A DNA stretch of 64,000 nucleotides, taken from NCBI GenBank assembly GCA_020809705.1, contig CP085833.1:3720001-3784000 (forward strand), given 5' to 3'. Shown here in pieces: positions 24,701 through 36,781 of this stretch. The stretch comes from Calonectria ilicicola (lineage: Eukaryota > Ascomycota > Sordariomycetes > Hypocreales > Nectriaceae). Positions within the stretch are counted from its first letter, which is position 1; each line of letters opens with the position of its first letter. The position numbers and the translations under genes are program-made. The notes under the pieces were generated by a model, which saw only the letters and a program-made list of their open reading frames with translations, searched no databases and was not told the origin of the DNA.

Positions 24701-26588
24701 GATAATATTTAAGAACACAGTTCCTAAATGGATTTCTTGCTGGCCCAATATCGAACGACATTGGGACAGCTGTCTTTCAACACTTCTAGGACACCAGGAT
24801 AAGATCATTTCTGCAATATTTTCTCGGGATTCAAAATTAATAGCGTCCGCTTCAGCCGATAATACGGTACAGATTTGGGATGTGGAAACGAGTCAGTGTA
24901 AAGATATCATCAGGATGGAGAATCCGATAATTTCTATCTGCTTCTCGCACAACTCCGGTCTTCTCGCTATAGCTGATGAAACGGGAGTCGAATTTATGAA
25001 CATGCATACGAGCAAGTTCGAATGGTTCTTAGAACAGAGCGACGCGCCTCGTTCGATAACTTTCGCTCATGATTCCGATGTATTAGCATTGGCTTGTGGT
25101 AAGAAAATACAGATATGGAACATAAATTCTCACAAACATCTGGGAAATTTTGAAGAACATTCAGATATCATTCAGTCTGTGGTATTTTCACATGATTCAA
25201 TACGTCTAGTATCGGCTTCAATGGATAAGACAGCACGGATCTGGAATGTGCAGACGGGAGAATGTGAGCAGGTTCTACCTCATAGACATGCAGTTGTCAC
25301 GGCAGTCTTTTCTCATGATTCAAAACTGTTAGCAACTGCTTGCAAAAAGAAGGTGCAAATATGGAATGCTAAGACTGGCGAGTCAAAATGTTCTATACAA
25401 GATTCAGCTTCCACGTTATCCCTAACTTTCTTACATAATTCCAAAATTATCGCCACAGCGCAGAAAGATTTCGTTTCCATATGTTTGGCGGATACAGGGA
25501 AAGGAAGTGAGTTTAAGTACTTGCAAGGACACACTGAACAAATTACGTCAGTATGCTTATCAGATGACTCAAAGCTTTTGCTTTCAAGTTCACATGATCG
25601 AACATTACGTATCTGGAATATAGGAAGGGCCATAATCAAGGAAGATAGGCAACATAATAACTGGGTTGATTCGATATTCTTTTCTCATGACTCTGAGTTT
25701 TTCGCATCAAACTCGGATGACGGCATACGTATTTGGAACTCTACGACAGGCAAATGCAAGCGTATCATACAATGCGAGGGTTACAATTTTGATTTGCCAC
25801 TGGCTTTGTCACATACCTCACGGTTAGTGATGTTGCCATTAAAGGACAATTCAATACATATTTGGGACATAGAAACAGGCAAACGCAGGTGGAAGCTAGA
25901 GGGCCATAAAGATGAAGTTAATTCTGCAATTTTCTCTCACAAATCTAGATTTGTGGTATCAAGTTCAGATGACAAGTCAATTCGCATCTGGGACTTGAAA
26001 AAAAAAGGTCGGTGTCGGCAAATTTTATATGGCCATCGCAATCAGGCCTATTTGGCGGTTTTCTCACACGAATCAAAGCTCGTGGCATCGGCTTCATGGG
26101 ATATGACAATTCGCGTCTGGAACGTAGACACGAATGAATGCCTGCAAGTTCTTCGTGGTTTTTCTCTCCGGCTTATTTCCCTTTTATTCTCACACGATTC
26201 GGAACTTCTCACAGCGTGCTCTCGCGGAAAGGTTATATACATTTGGAGAGTTCATACAGGCGAGCTCAAAAGGACTATTCAGCGAGAGGATTTTCCAACA
26301 AAGATATTGTTTGGAATAGAGGATGACAGCATTGTCCTGGATGATGAGATAGTGCCATTGGACCAGAACCCAACCAGAGTTCAAAATTCACGTATACTTA
26401 ACGGAATCGGCATATACGAAGATACCCAATGGATTACATGGTGTGGAAAGAAAATATTAGCATTGCCTGTATATTGCAGGTACGGTAAATGCGCTATATC
26501 GGGTAATAAAGTTGTTATCGGGTGTAGGACAGGGAGAGTACTGATGATCGGGTTTAATGTTGCTCATTTGAAGAAGTTCTTGGAGTAG
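21733..26588 (+). CDS. NLR-like STAND protein: PNP/UDP phosphorylase - NACHT - WD40
   Basis: Predicted 1560-aa protein in four exons (introns 22742-22803, 22856-22907, 24505-24563; exons total 4683 bases). Residues about 8-320 form a purine/uridine phosphorylase-like domain (YTIGWIAALSIERAA; GVIASGNTLIKDAYTRD; CVEMEAAGL). A helical linker leads to the NACHT ATPase with Walker A GMAGTGKST (about 417-425) and Walker B LIIIIDALDEC. From about residue 957 there are about 12 WD40-like blocks, most ending in IWN/IWD and several with a recurring FSHDS. The linker has the family text SNAPLQLYSSSLIFLPKKS. Such receptors are the fungal counterparts of NLR innate sensors: the WD part senses, NACHT oligomerises and the N-terminal domain executes. 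The WD repeats here are diverged from one another, unlike the near-identical repeats of HET-E types. The first acceptor could instead be at 22796-22797. No lesion is visible. Confidence 0.93.
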
Positions 26589-27049
26589 GCCAAGATGCAA
26601 AATAAGTCCAAGAAAAATTCTATTGGAAGAGCCAAACGGGGTATTTCGGTGAAGAATTGTGTTCATTCTGAAAACCTCGATCATGGTTCATTCTCATCGC
26701 CTTGAGGCACCGTCCTTAGTCTTGTGAATGCGGCGGGCCACTGCATTCAACCACGGCAAGGCACATGTGTATAGCAGTACAAAGCAAGAACAAAGAAAGA
26801 AAATATATCAAATTGTTAATTTGAGAAATCCTTTTTTTTTCTCAAGGAAATCCAGCATGTTTTTGAGTGTCTAACCCACCACGCAAAAGATAGGCCATTA
26901 GTAGTAGCACATGGTTCAACATGGGTCAGGGACCAAGCCAAGAAAGCGGCCCCACCGGCACTGTCTTTGAGGACCTTGTAACGTCACTCGAGCAGCTCTC
27001 ACCTCCAAGCGCAGCCTACAGACCTGAATCTTCCAACCCGCCGCCCACC
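26589..27049. other. Intergenic region between NLR-like and dynactin genes
   Basis: 461 bases with the 3' flank of one gene and the promoter and leader of the next. The dynactin frame is open back to an ATG at 26921, but the conserved start is at 27050. Confidence 0.5.
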
Positions 27050-27708
27050 ATGTCGCGCCGTGCGCCTAAGGGCGAATACATTGAGACGGTGAGCTTTCCT
27101 CCATGTGCCCAGTTATCTTTACAAGCTAACCGCGCACCCCAATCGCCCAGGACACCGGCAACAAGGTCTCCCGTAAGGCCATCCTCGTCGGCACCCAGAA
27201 CATTGTCCTTGGTGGCAAGACCGTCATCCAGCCCGAAGTCATGATCCGTGGTGACCTCGGCCGAACCGTCGTCTCTTCCTCGTCATCGTCTGGCGGCGCG
27301 CCGCCCAACACCACCGCTGTTTCCATCGGTCGATACTGCTTCCTCGCCAAGGGCGCCCTGCTGCGTCCCCCTGGGCGCATCTACAAGGGCGCCTACACCT
27401 TCATGCCACTGCGCATGGGCGACCACGTCTTTGTTGGCCAGGGCACCATAGTACAGGCCGGCAGCATAGGGAACCACGTGTACATTGGCAAGGGGTGCAC
27501 TGTGGGCGAGTTTGCCCTGATCAAGGATTACGTCAAGATCTTGGATGGCTCCGTGGTGCCGCCGGGCATGGTGATTCCAAGCTTCTCCATTGTCGCAGGC
27601 CAGCCGGCTAGGGTTGTGGGTGAGATCCCTGAGGGAGGACACGACGAGTTTGAGCTGCGTGACATGTACAAATCAGTTGGCAACAACCCTCAGCCACCGG
27701 CTCCATGA
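27050..27708 (+). CDS. DCTN5: Dynactin subunit 5 (p25), left-handed beta-helix protein
   Basis: Predicted 198-aa protein starting MSRRAPKGEYIET; a 62-base intron (27089-27150, branch GCTAACC) separates this from DTGNKVSRKAILVGTQNIV. The body is a hexapeptide-repeat left-handed beta helix (VIQPEVMIRGDL, VSIGRYCFLAKGALLRPP, MGDHVFVGQGTIVQAGSIG, HVYIGKGCTVGEFALIKDYV) capped by IVAGQPARVVGEIPEG. p25 is part of the pointed-end complex of dynactin and is needed for dynein-driven transport of early endosomes along microtubules in filamentous fungi. The upstream in-frame ATG at 26921 would add 43 poorly conserved-looking residues, so I chose 27050. A serine-rich insertion (SSSSSSGG) follows the RGDLGRTVV strand. 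Identification is firm. Confidence 0.95.
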
Positions 27709-28434
27709 AGTGGTGCAGCCTAGGATTGAATAATGAGCAGGCGAGTGGCGGGAATGGGTCTACTATTCTCGGAATGATGTCTCTTGCTCGTTCGGGGATG
27801 CACACGCCAAGAGCGCTAGCAGCAGATGAAGTAGTTCCTCCAAGATGGTGATGGGTGGGCAACCAGCAACAGGCTTGGTGCAAACGCGTTTGCAGCCAAC
27901 GCCTATTCACGAATAGGGAGGGGCTTGTTGAAATGCTCCCACCAAATCAACGACGGGCAAACATACAACAACCATCGTGAGGACAAGCTCAGAGGATGGA
28001 AACTATCGAGGATACAAGTCACCTGAAAGGAGGTCGCAATGTAAAGGCCATGATGGCTCTTTGTCAAGCGTTTACATGGAGTTTTTAAATGATACCCTTT
28101 TTTTTCAAACATGCCTGCAAGACACGTCCCAAACGCATGGCTATTGACTCTTTTTCCAACTTTAAACACCATGTATATCCATTGATATCGCCCCGTTCCC
28201 TACAATGAGCAAACGAACAAGGCTTCTGCCTAAATACCATGTTGCTGTTTTATCTCTGCATTGGTGCATTTACTCCCGTTTGCGCTCAGGATTCATTCAA
28301 TCTTCGGTTCCTCTGCGGGTATTTAAAGAGGCCAAACGAAAAAAGGGACAAACTTAACGAGCTCTTCTAACTCAAGTCACCTCTTAACCTTCCTACTCCT
28401 TCTTGCACCACCTGGAATAGCAAGTTTTTGCATC
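27709..28434. other. Intergenic region, 726 bp
   Basis: 3' flank of the dynactin gene and promoter of the next ORF. No gene or repeat was recognised. Confidence 0.5.
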
Positions 28435-29391
28435 ATGCGCCCTAACGACCTCCCTATGACCCACGTCACCCCAGTCCCCCCTTGGTCCTTTGCACCTGAT
28501 TTCAACCCTGAGTGGCTGGAGGAGCTTGAACCTATCCCCCTCGAGCATGACCACGTTCGCAGCCATGACAACGGTCTTTTCGATGCCGTCTGCAACCTCG
28601 GGCGCTTCAACGGGCAGGGCCAGCGTGATGTCATCCTCGCCGTCTGCCGCCAGATCTACTTTGCCTACCGCGATGAAACAAAGGAAGAAAACGCCCAGCG
28701 CATCCACAACGTTCCGGCTTCACTTGTCCGCCAGTACGGCGAGCTCTCTATCCGCGTTATTTGCCGTGTCTGGGACCTACACGTCGCTTACAGCTCCACC
28801 CCCAAAGTCCCCGAAGCCTTTGGCGACCCCTTTGAAGAGGATGCCTTTCTTGCCCTCGTTCGGGACCTTATGTTGCGCCGCCTGTATCTTTACCACTATC
28901 GAGTCCGTCTCGGCTGGGCAATCAGGGACTAGCACGCCGATGATGCCGCAGCCGTAGCTGAGCCTGACTTTACGACCTCAGTTCTTAAGCACGAGCGCCT
29001 CGACCGCAAGGAAATTGCCGATATGGCCCACCGCGCCCTCCACGTTCTGGTCACGCACATGGTCACAGACCATCCACAAATAATGCCACAGGAAAAGCAC
29101 GAGAGGCTCCAGCAGTCGAGCAGCAGCGCCCTGAGACGCTGTGTTGAGACGGTCCAGCAGCTGCACCGCGGCTGGGGGTGGGCTGTCAACCCCGTCACGG
29201 AGCCTCGGGTCATGCGTCACTCCTATATTCTTTGGCACATCGTCGCCGACGCCGCCGTCGATTGGGAAAAATTCAAATTTGAAAACGCGGGCGTCATGAA
29301 ACCGATGTTCCTCTCGGATTTCTGTGAGGAGCTACTTGAGCTAGCCAACGGCGAAGTTCCCGGGTCTCTCGCGACCCTGCACCTGTGGTGA
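28435..29391 (+). pseudogene. Unknown protein gene, 319 codons, interrupted by one in-frame TAG
   Basis: From the ATG at 28435 the frame runs 165 codons to a TAG at 28930-28932, then stays open in exactly the same frame for another 153 codons to TGA at 29389-29391. Both halves have the same composition (acidic, rich in L, R, V, H and A) and plausible helices: ...LRRLYLYHYRVRLGWAIRD before the stop; KEIADMAHRALHVLVTHMV and FCEELLELANGEVPGSLATL after it. I do not recognise a family, membrane segment or signal peptide. No intron with acceptable borders removes the stop in frame. The simplest reading is one gene with a recent nonsense change (CAG to TAG would restore Gln); a truncated but functional 165-aa protein or stop readthrough are alternatives. 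Three hairpin repeats follow within 35 bases. Confidence 0.6.
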
Positions 29392-31102
29392 AGCCGTTAG
29401 TTTATATAGGTAGTTTAAAGGCCTTTCAGAAATAAATAAATAAATAAAATAACTTCTCAACATAAATTTATTCATTTATTTATTCTTATTAGTGGTGTTG
29501 TCTGTTTTTGTCTCCCCTCGTCCTTCTCAGCCTCCCCCAGCCTTTCAGAAATAAAATAAACAAATAAATCACTTCCCAAAATAAATGGATTTATTTATTC
29601 TTATTAGAGTGTTAGTTTTAGTGTCTTATGTTTTTGTCCCCCGCTTGCTCCCCCGTCCTCATCCTCGTTCATCCTCAGTCTTTCAGAAGTAGTAAATAAA
29701 TACATCATTTCTCTAAATAAATATATTTATTTATTCTTATGAGGGTGCTGGTTTTAGTTAGCGTCTTATGTTTTCTATTCCCCTCTTGGCCCCCCTCCTC
29801 CCTCTTCGTCTTCCTCCTTCAGCCCTTCTGTGGTTGTAACTACCACCCTCCCAAAAACAAAAATAAGTGATAGCAACAACGCCGAGCAATCACCGCCAAC
29901 ACACCGAACCCAAACTCACACATCCTGCGCCTCTCCCCCCCCTTCTCTTTTTTCTTCTCTCTAGGCTACGGAAACACCCGTCTGCAGGCGCCGCCCTTCC
30001 GTCATCATCGCCGACTCGTTCTTACTCGGTCTACCCGAACGGATACCCAGAAAAAACTCACCAGCCACACCACGCAAGCGCTCTCCAGTCGCCGACCATC
30101 GGGCCCCACAGAGCTTGCTTTCCTGCCTTTCTCCGCATTATGTGGGCCACAGCCGGGCCCCCGGGGGGGCAGAAGGAAAGCACACGACAGCTACAAGTCT
30201 GTGCGAGCACATCGCTGGGCATGGATGCGCTACAGCTGGCATAGTCAAGGCTTTATGCAAATGAAATGACTTGTCCAGGCGTCATTGAGTCATAATTTGG
30301 TTGCTATCCTATAGCTCATCGTCACTAATGTTTGGCAAGCATGTGAAAATCCCACTTTCAACGAGGGGCTGGGCTGCCCGCCCCCCCTCTCTCTTTCTGT
30401 GTCCCGCTCAGGCCCAAACGCAAGCTAGCTTCCAAAGCACGCGACAGAGATCACACGAGGCCAGCACGCAAACACTGGTGGGGGAAAGCTTCAGTTTTGT
30501 TTTATCCTCAAATCTTTGTCTTGATTGAATAACTCTCTCTAAGTGGTGACTCTATCAATAAAAGCCCGCTCTAGGCACGTTGGGCCTGGGAACATATTCC
30601 CCCAGGAAGGCCCAGGTTGCTTGTAGACTGTCTAATAGACCGGGGGTATAAACCGAAAACTCCTCATAAATGAATAGTCAAGAAATCAAATCCGACGAGG
30701 CCCTGGTCTCTAGGCAGGAAATCCCGTCCCCCTTCCTCTTTGCAACTCCAGATCATGGAAAATGAAAAAAAAAAAGTGAAAACGAAAAGCAAGAAAGATA
30801 AATGCAGTTTTTTGAGTCCCTAAACGCCGGCCAGTGTAAATGCTTAAAATGCAAGGCTCTTTCCTGCTAACCCCGTTTTTGTTCGCCCCATTGTACAAGA
30901 AATCCGGTGTTTTTAGTTTGTCGTCGTCGTCAAGTAATTTCAGCGTAATAGTTGAAAACAGTGATAGTGGAGATGGGTCGGTGTGCAGACAGAATCCGCC
31001 GGCGCTGGTCCAGGTGAAGCGGCGGTCTGTGGAGCTGCGCTAGTCGCCAGAGATAAGGGCCCTGGTTTTTCTTGGAGGGGGAGCTAGGTTGATGGTGGTG
31101 AT
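29392..31102. other. Intergenic region with tandem A+T hairpin repeats
   Basis: The first 430 bases hold the three-copy repeat described separately. The rest (about 29830-31102) has no convincing gene; it contains an imperfect G+C-rich inverted repeat at 30582-30613. Confidence 0.5.
29423..29825 (+). repeat. Three imperfect tandem copies of a 119-146-bp unit with A+T hairpin arms
   Basis: Copies begin with CTTTCAGAA or a close variant at 29423, 29542 and 29680. Each has a left arm of AATAAA-type repeats, a short spacer, a right arm of TTTATT-type repeats ending TTCTTAT, then a G/T-rich segment and a C+T-rich tail. In copy 1, 29431-29448 pairs with 29467-29484 at 17 of 18 positions. The arms stay complementary in copies 2 and 3 although the copies differ. 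The unit lies just 3' of the TAG-interrupted ORF and may be in its 3' UTR. Confidence 0.85.
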
Positions 31103-31669
31103 TTACAGCACCATCTGCTGGCGCTGGCGCTCCTTCTCCTCGGCGAAAACCTTACGGCTCATCTCGAGAACACGCTCAAAGCCCTCGCGGCCCTTGACGG
31201 CGTTTTCCTTGAAGCGGTGAACTAGCGTATCCTCGATGCTGTTCTTGATGCGTTGCCAACCTCCGCAGAGGGCAGTGATGTTGGCAGTCTGGATGAACTG
31301 GGTTTGGTGGTCACCCATGGGCTTGTAGACGACCTCCTCCTGGACGTTGACCAGGTTGCTCCAGGTCAGGTTCTGGCTGACCATGGTAACCGTCTTGTTG
31401 ACGGGATCCACGTAACTGGCCTCGTAGACCATGCTCTCCTCCACTCCCTTGCCCATAATGGCCTTCATCCAGTCGGGAGCCGATTGCTTGCAGGTGATGA
31501 GGCGCTCAGTGCGAAGGATGCCGGTCTCTGGGTTGATTTCTCGCGAGACGGTATCGACGGCAATGACGTGCTCTGACTTGTTGTTCCAGGGGCCATACTT
31601 GCGCCAGTTTGCCGTGGAGACTTCATCCCACGAGTAGTCATAGGTGACCTTGTTGGAAAAGACCTTCAT
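31103..31669 (-). CDS. UPS2: PRELI/MSF1 family lipid-transfer protein (Ups2/Ups3-like)
   Basis: Intronless 188-aa protein covering one complete PRELI/MSF1 domain. Family marks are the N-terminal MKVFSNKVTYDYSWDEVSTAN, the strand HVIAVDTVSREINPETG, ERLITCKQSAPDWMKAIMG, a central YVDPVNKTVTMVSQNLTW segment and the C-terminal helix VHRFKENAVKGREGFERVL. These proteins sit in the mitochondrial intermembrane space with Mdm35 and move phospholipids between the two membranes. The ERLIT-KQ-P-W block resembles yeast Ups2 (phosphatidylserine) more than Ups1 (phosphatidic acid), so I favour the Ups2/3 group. The tail after about residue 170 is charged (EEKERQRQQ). A C+T-rich leader lies upstream on the minus strand. 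The lack of introns is unusual among its neighbours. Confidence 0.92.
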   Translation of the reverse strand: MKVFSNKVTYDYSWDEVSTANWRKYGPWNNKSEHVIAVDTVSREINPETGILRTERLITCKQSAPDWMKAIMGKGVEESMVYEASYVDPVNKTVTMVSQNLTWSNLVNVQEEVVYKPMGDHQTQFIQTANITALCGGWQRIKNSIEDTLVHRFKENAVKGREGFERVLEMSRKVFAEEKERQRQQMVL

Positions 31670-33291
31670 CGTGACGACGACGGACGACGGGGATTCGAAG
31701 ATGGGTGAAGGCTTCGTAGGAGCTCGTCGTCGTGGGAGGACGGCGCTTCGGTGGTGGTGGATGAAGGAGGCGGGTTGGAGGTGCTCCTTTGGGGGGTGTC
31801 AGACTTTTTTTTTTTTTCTGTGGTGAGTAGCCGAGCGTCCCTTGTGAGACACAGCGGGTCGAGTCTATATGATAAGCAACGACAGGAGAAAAGATTGAAA
31901 ATAAAAACCCGCGACCGGCGAGAGCGAGAGGCAATGGCAATGACGAGGATCGACAATGGAGAAGGATGAAAGGATGTATGTGCGCCTTTTTACCTGGTCC
32001 CGGAACGGTCGTGCTGAATAAATTTCGCTCTGCTTGAGGTACCTTGGCCGTGGTACCCTCGCCGCATGTGAATAAAGTCGCTATCTCCGGTGTGCCCCTT
32101 CGGCGTCCATCGGCTTCGTGGCCCAAGCGCGGGCAACAGGCCGCTAAGCCGCGCTGGGTTTGGCGCTAGCCGGCTTCAGCCTGGTGCATCATCCACCGCG
32201 AGAAAGCCTCGGAATCTGCAGAGTTGGCGCACCCCTGATTGGCCCGGCCCGCAGGATCCTCCTTCCTGCACCGTCGTCCCGGTTTGTCTTTTTTCACACC
32301 AGAGCCGGTGAGAGGGCCGATTTGCCTCAGCCACAGGGTGGCGAGTGAGCATATGCTCACGCAGGAAAAGGAAAAAAAGGAAGAAGCCGGGAGCTGGATT
32401 CGCTTAAGTCCATGCCATGCAAATGCTGTGGAAATGATCTTCATATGCGAACGCCATCTAGGCGCAGCTACGTACTGTACATGAGTACATGAGTATGTAC
32501 TTCCGCCTTGGAAGAAAAGGGAAAGACGCGAGCGGAGACGATCGGAATTTTGCTTGACTCGCAGAGATCCCCAGATCCAGAGTTCAGGGTCTGTCCTGGA
32601 AGGTCGGGAAAACCGTTACACTCAACAAAGAAAATCCCCATCCAGGCTTAGCCACAACGTTCGGGATCGATCGAGGATCTCGCAGCCAAATGGGCAGATT
32701 TTTTTTTTTCCCCGGCTGCCCATCCGTCATCGTTGAATCACTGACGCAGCGCCATGTAACCCTTTGCTCCAACTGGGCGAGCTGAGACAAGACAGTTGTT
32801 GAATGCTCATGTCTTCCCGTCACGCTTCAGGGTAAAGAAGAATGATGGCTTGGATGCCATTATCACAACCCTACAATTAAAAGCATAAACTAACACAAGG
32901 GGTACCTCGCATGAATCAGTCTAACCTTTTGTATTCGTGTCAGTGTCTCTTTTGGTTACTTTTTCTCATGCTCCTTGCTTCCTGCCAACGCAGTCAATGG
33001 CTCAGAGACCAGGTCGCGTGCTTCCTAGTCATCAAGTCTCGGATCCTTGGCCGACATGGCTGACCGTCACATTCCAGCCAATTCAGGTACATCCGCCACT
33101 GGTCCACACATTCACACGTCAACAATTCCCTAATCCGTAATCCAATACAAATTTTATTTCTTTTGCTGGCGCCGCCATAAACACCACACATGACATCATA
33201 TCACTAGGTTACTCTAAATATCAAGAGGAGAGTCATATTTCAGAGTCCATCCATCTCGCAAATAACCACCTCCAGCTACCGCTTATGCGGC
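31670..33291. other. Intergenic region, 1.6 kb
   Basis: Promoter of the PRELI gene on one side and 3' flank of methionine aminopeptidase on the other. Small ORFs are low-complexity; no gene, RNA or element is recognised. Confidence 0.5.
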
Positions 33292-34830
<1,539 letters not shown>

Positions 34831-35576
34831 TTTTGGCGAAGCTGCGCTGAGAGTTGAGAGAGAGCGAGCCTGTTGCTATGCAGTGAAGCAAAAGAATTCG
34901 GTGCGAGAGTTGTGCCTTGCGCGAGATGTGTTACCCCACCAAGCGGATTTGTTGGCAGTGGACAAAATGGTTGCGACACTCACCCCGCTATTTTGGCTGA
35001 ATGGCTTTTGTTTCCAGCACTTTGAGGGCCACCCCCCCCCACCGCAGATTTTTTGACATGACGGAAGTGGGTAGGTAGTCTTCTGCGGTGGCGCCGGGCA
35101 CACGCGATGGTGAAGTTGTAATTACCAGCAGTTTGCGGGGTATACATGTTCGACTGCCGGGAGCCAAGCCCAACCGCGACTGGGCAGTGGAAATGGCCAA
35201 GTGCAAAATCAAGGCCCATAGGTGTGCGCTCGGCGGTTTGGGACTTGTCTCATCACAGCTGCGTCATTGGCACGGGTCATGTTCTGAGGCTCACCTCCAC
35301 CCGTGAACGAGCCCTTTGACGGTCCATGACCTGACTATCAAAACTCAGCTGTGCCTGGAACAGCGAGTCAGGAGCGCCGTGTCGCTTTGCGCAAAAGCAA
35401 ACATTCAACGTTTTTGTTTTGGCTGACGTGAACGGTTAGGCTAGGCTAGCGAATGGGATAAATAAAACACGGCGATCTTGGACGGGGTTTTTGATCACTG
35501 TGAGTCGCCATGATCTACCTAGCGCTATATCTTACATGAGAGATAATTGTACAAAAATAGAAAAATAATATATATA

Positions 35577-35610
35577 AAAGGAAAAGAAAAAGAAAAAGAA
35601 AAAGAAAAAG
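35577..35610 (+). repeat. GAAAAA hexamer microsatellite
   Basis: About five and a half copies of a six-base unit close to GAAAAA, in intergenic A+T-rich sequence. Confidence 0.9.
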
Positions 35611-36095
35611 GGTGGCATCAATCTGAATGAATCTTGCGTGCATGCTGCATTCTTACTCTTGGGGGTTTCCTCATACGTCCGCCAACATGCTGTGTGTGTT
35701 ATTCCATTGCCGGCTTTGACGTGGCATGGATGGGTGAACGAATATCAGGTGCATGCACATGCGGGGGGTGATTGACAATCACCCGAATGAGGGAAAAAAC
35801 AAATGGTGCTAGAAAGGCGCTAGATGCGTTGCTAAGCTTATCTAGATAACTAGAGTCATAGCCTGTACCAATTTTCCGGCTTTGGCTTGGTATGGTGTGT
35901 GGTGGAGTGTTAGTCTGGTGCTTGAGACCGCCAGCACCACAGCCAATGCATTGGGCCATATCAGGGTTGGTTAGGTGAGGCTTCTGGCTCGCACAGTTCG
36001 TCCCGTGTATGGCGCCTCACGCATAAATATTAGACGGTGGGAATGGGCTTCACCGTTTTCCCGCATTAGCACTGGCAGGCAGGCAGAATAAGCGT

Positions 36096-36130
36096 GGCAT
36101 GGCATGGCATGGCATGGCATGGCCTGGCAT
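36096..36130 (+). repeat. GGCAT pentamer microsatellite
   Basis: Five perfect GGCAT copies followed by GGCCT and one more GGCAT, in the promoter-distal part of the intergenic region before the HET gene. Confidence 0.9.
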
Positions 36131-36781
36131 GTGGCCTTGTCCTCCTCTGCTTGCTTTCTCTCTCTTCGTTGCCTAAGTAGCGTACCATTCATTAATAACT
36201 ACCTGCCGAGTTGGGGCCACTGATGTATCTTAAACAGCAGAAATCTGAAACCCACACTCACAGTCACCGCCCGCCACTGAGTGGACAGCAACCAACCATC
36301 CCCCATGTTGCAGCAATTAACCCTCCTGGAGGGCTCCCATGTGTGTCGTCGGTAGGGGCGGTTTGCATGGTGCCGCCACGCCACGCCCGCTAGGCCCGCT
36401 GACGGGTTTGACCGTTGGCGTTAACATTGGGCGGCTGACCAGGGACCGCTCCCAAACCTGGGCTCGTCTCGGCCAAAGCAGTAAAATGCTCTCCCAACGC
36501 TGATCAGTGCTACCCCAGGGCAGGGCCATGTGCCATGTGCTCATGGTGGCTCGCCCCGGTCGGTCATGGCCGTCCCGGACCTTCTGGACGGATGGACCCT
36601 ATCCCCTTCGCGCCCGTCACACATTGACAATTGCCCTCTTCCTCTCCCCTCTCCCCCTCGCCCGTTGTCCTGTTGTCTCGGGGCACCATGACCTCCCGGA
36701 GCCTCACTGCAGGCTGGTACAACTGATGTGCCCTCGCGGCCCTATACTGGTACCGACAAGCGCCCCCAGGTACCGCTGGCC

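Larger units (their letters stand above)
34831..36781. other. Intergenic region, 1.95 kb, with two microsatellites
   Basis: Divergent promoters of methionine aminopeptidase 2 and the HET gene. It contains a GAAAAA repeat at 35577-35610 and a GGCAT repeat at 36096-36130. No additional gene is supported. Confidence 0.5.

Noticed and set aside
26921..27049. N-terminal extension of dynactin p25 from an in-frame ATG at 26921
   Set aside because: The conserved family start MSRRAPKGEYIET begins at 27050, and the extension is polar and not family-like.
28855..28932. Intron ending at ACTAG to explain the TAG at 28930
   Set aside because: The 49-base version shifts the frame into a stop, and the 75-base version has a poor donor and removes sequence that looks coding.
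29400..29830. Tandem repeat as a CRISPR array
   Set aside because: Units are long, imperfect and A+T palindromic, with no constant repeat/variable spacer pattern, and the organism is a eukaryote.
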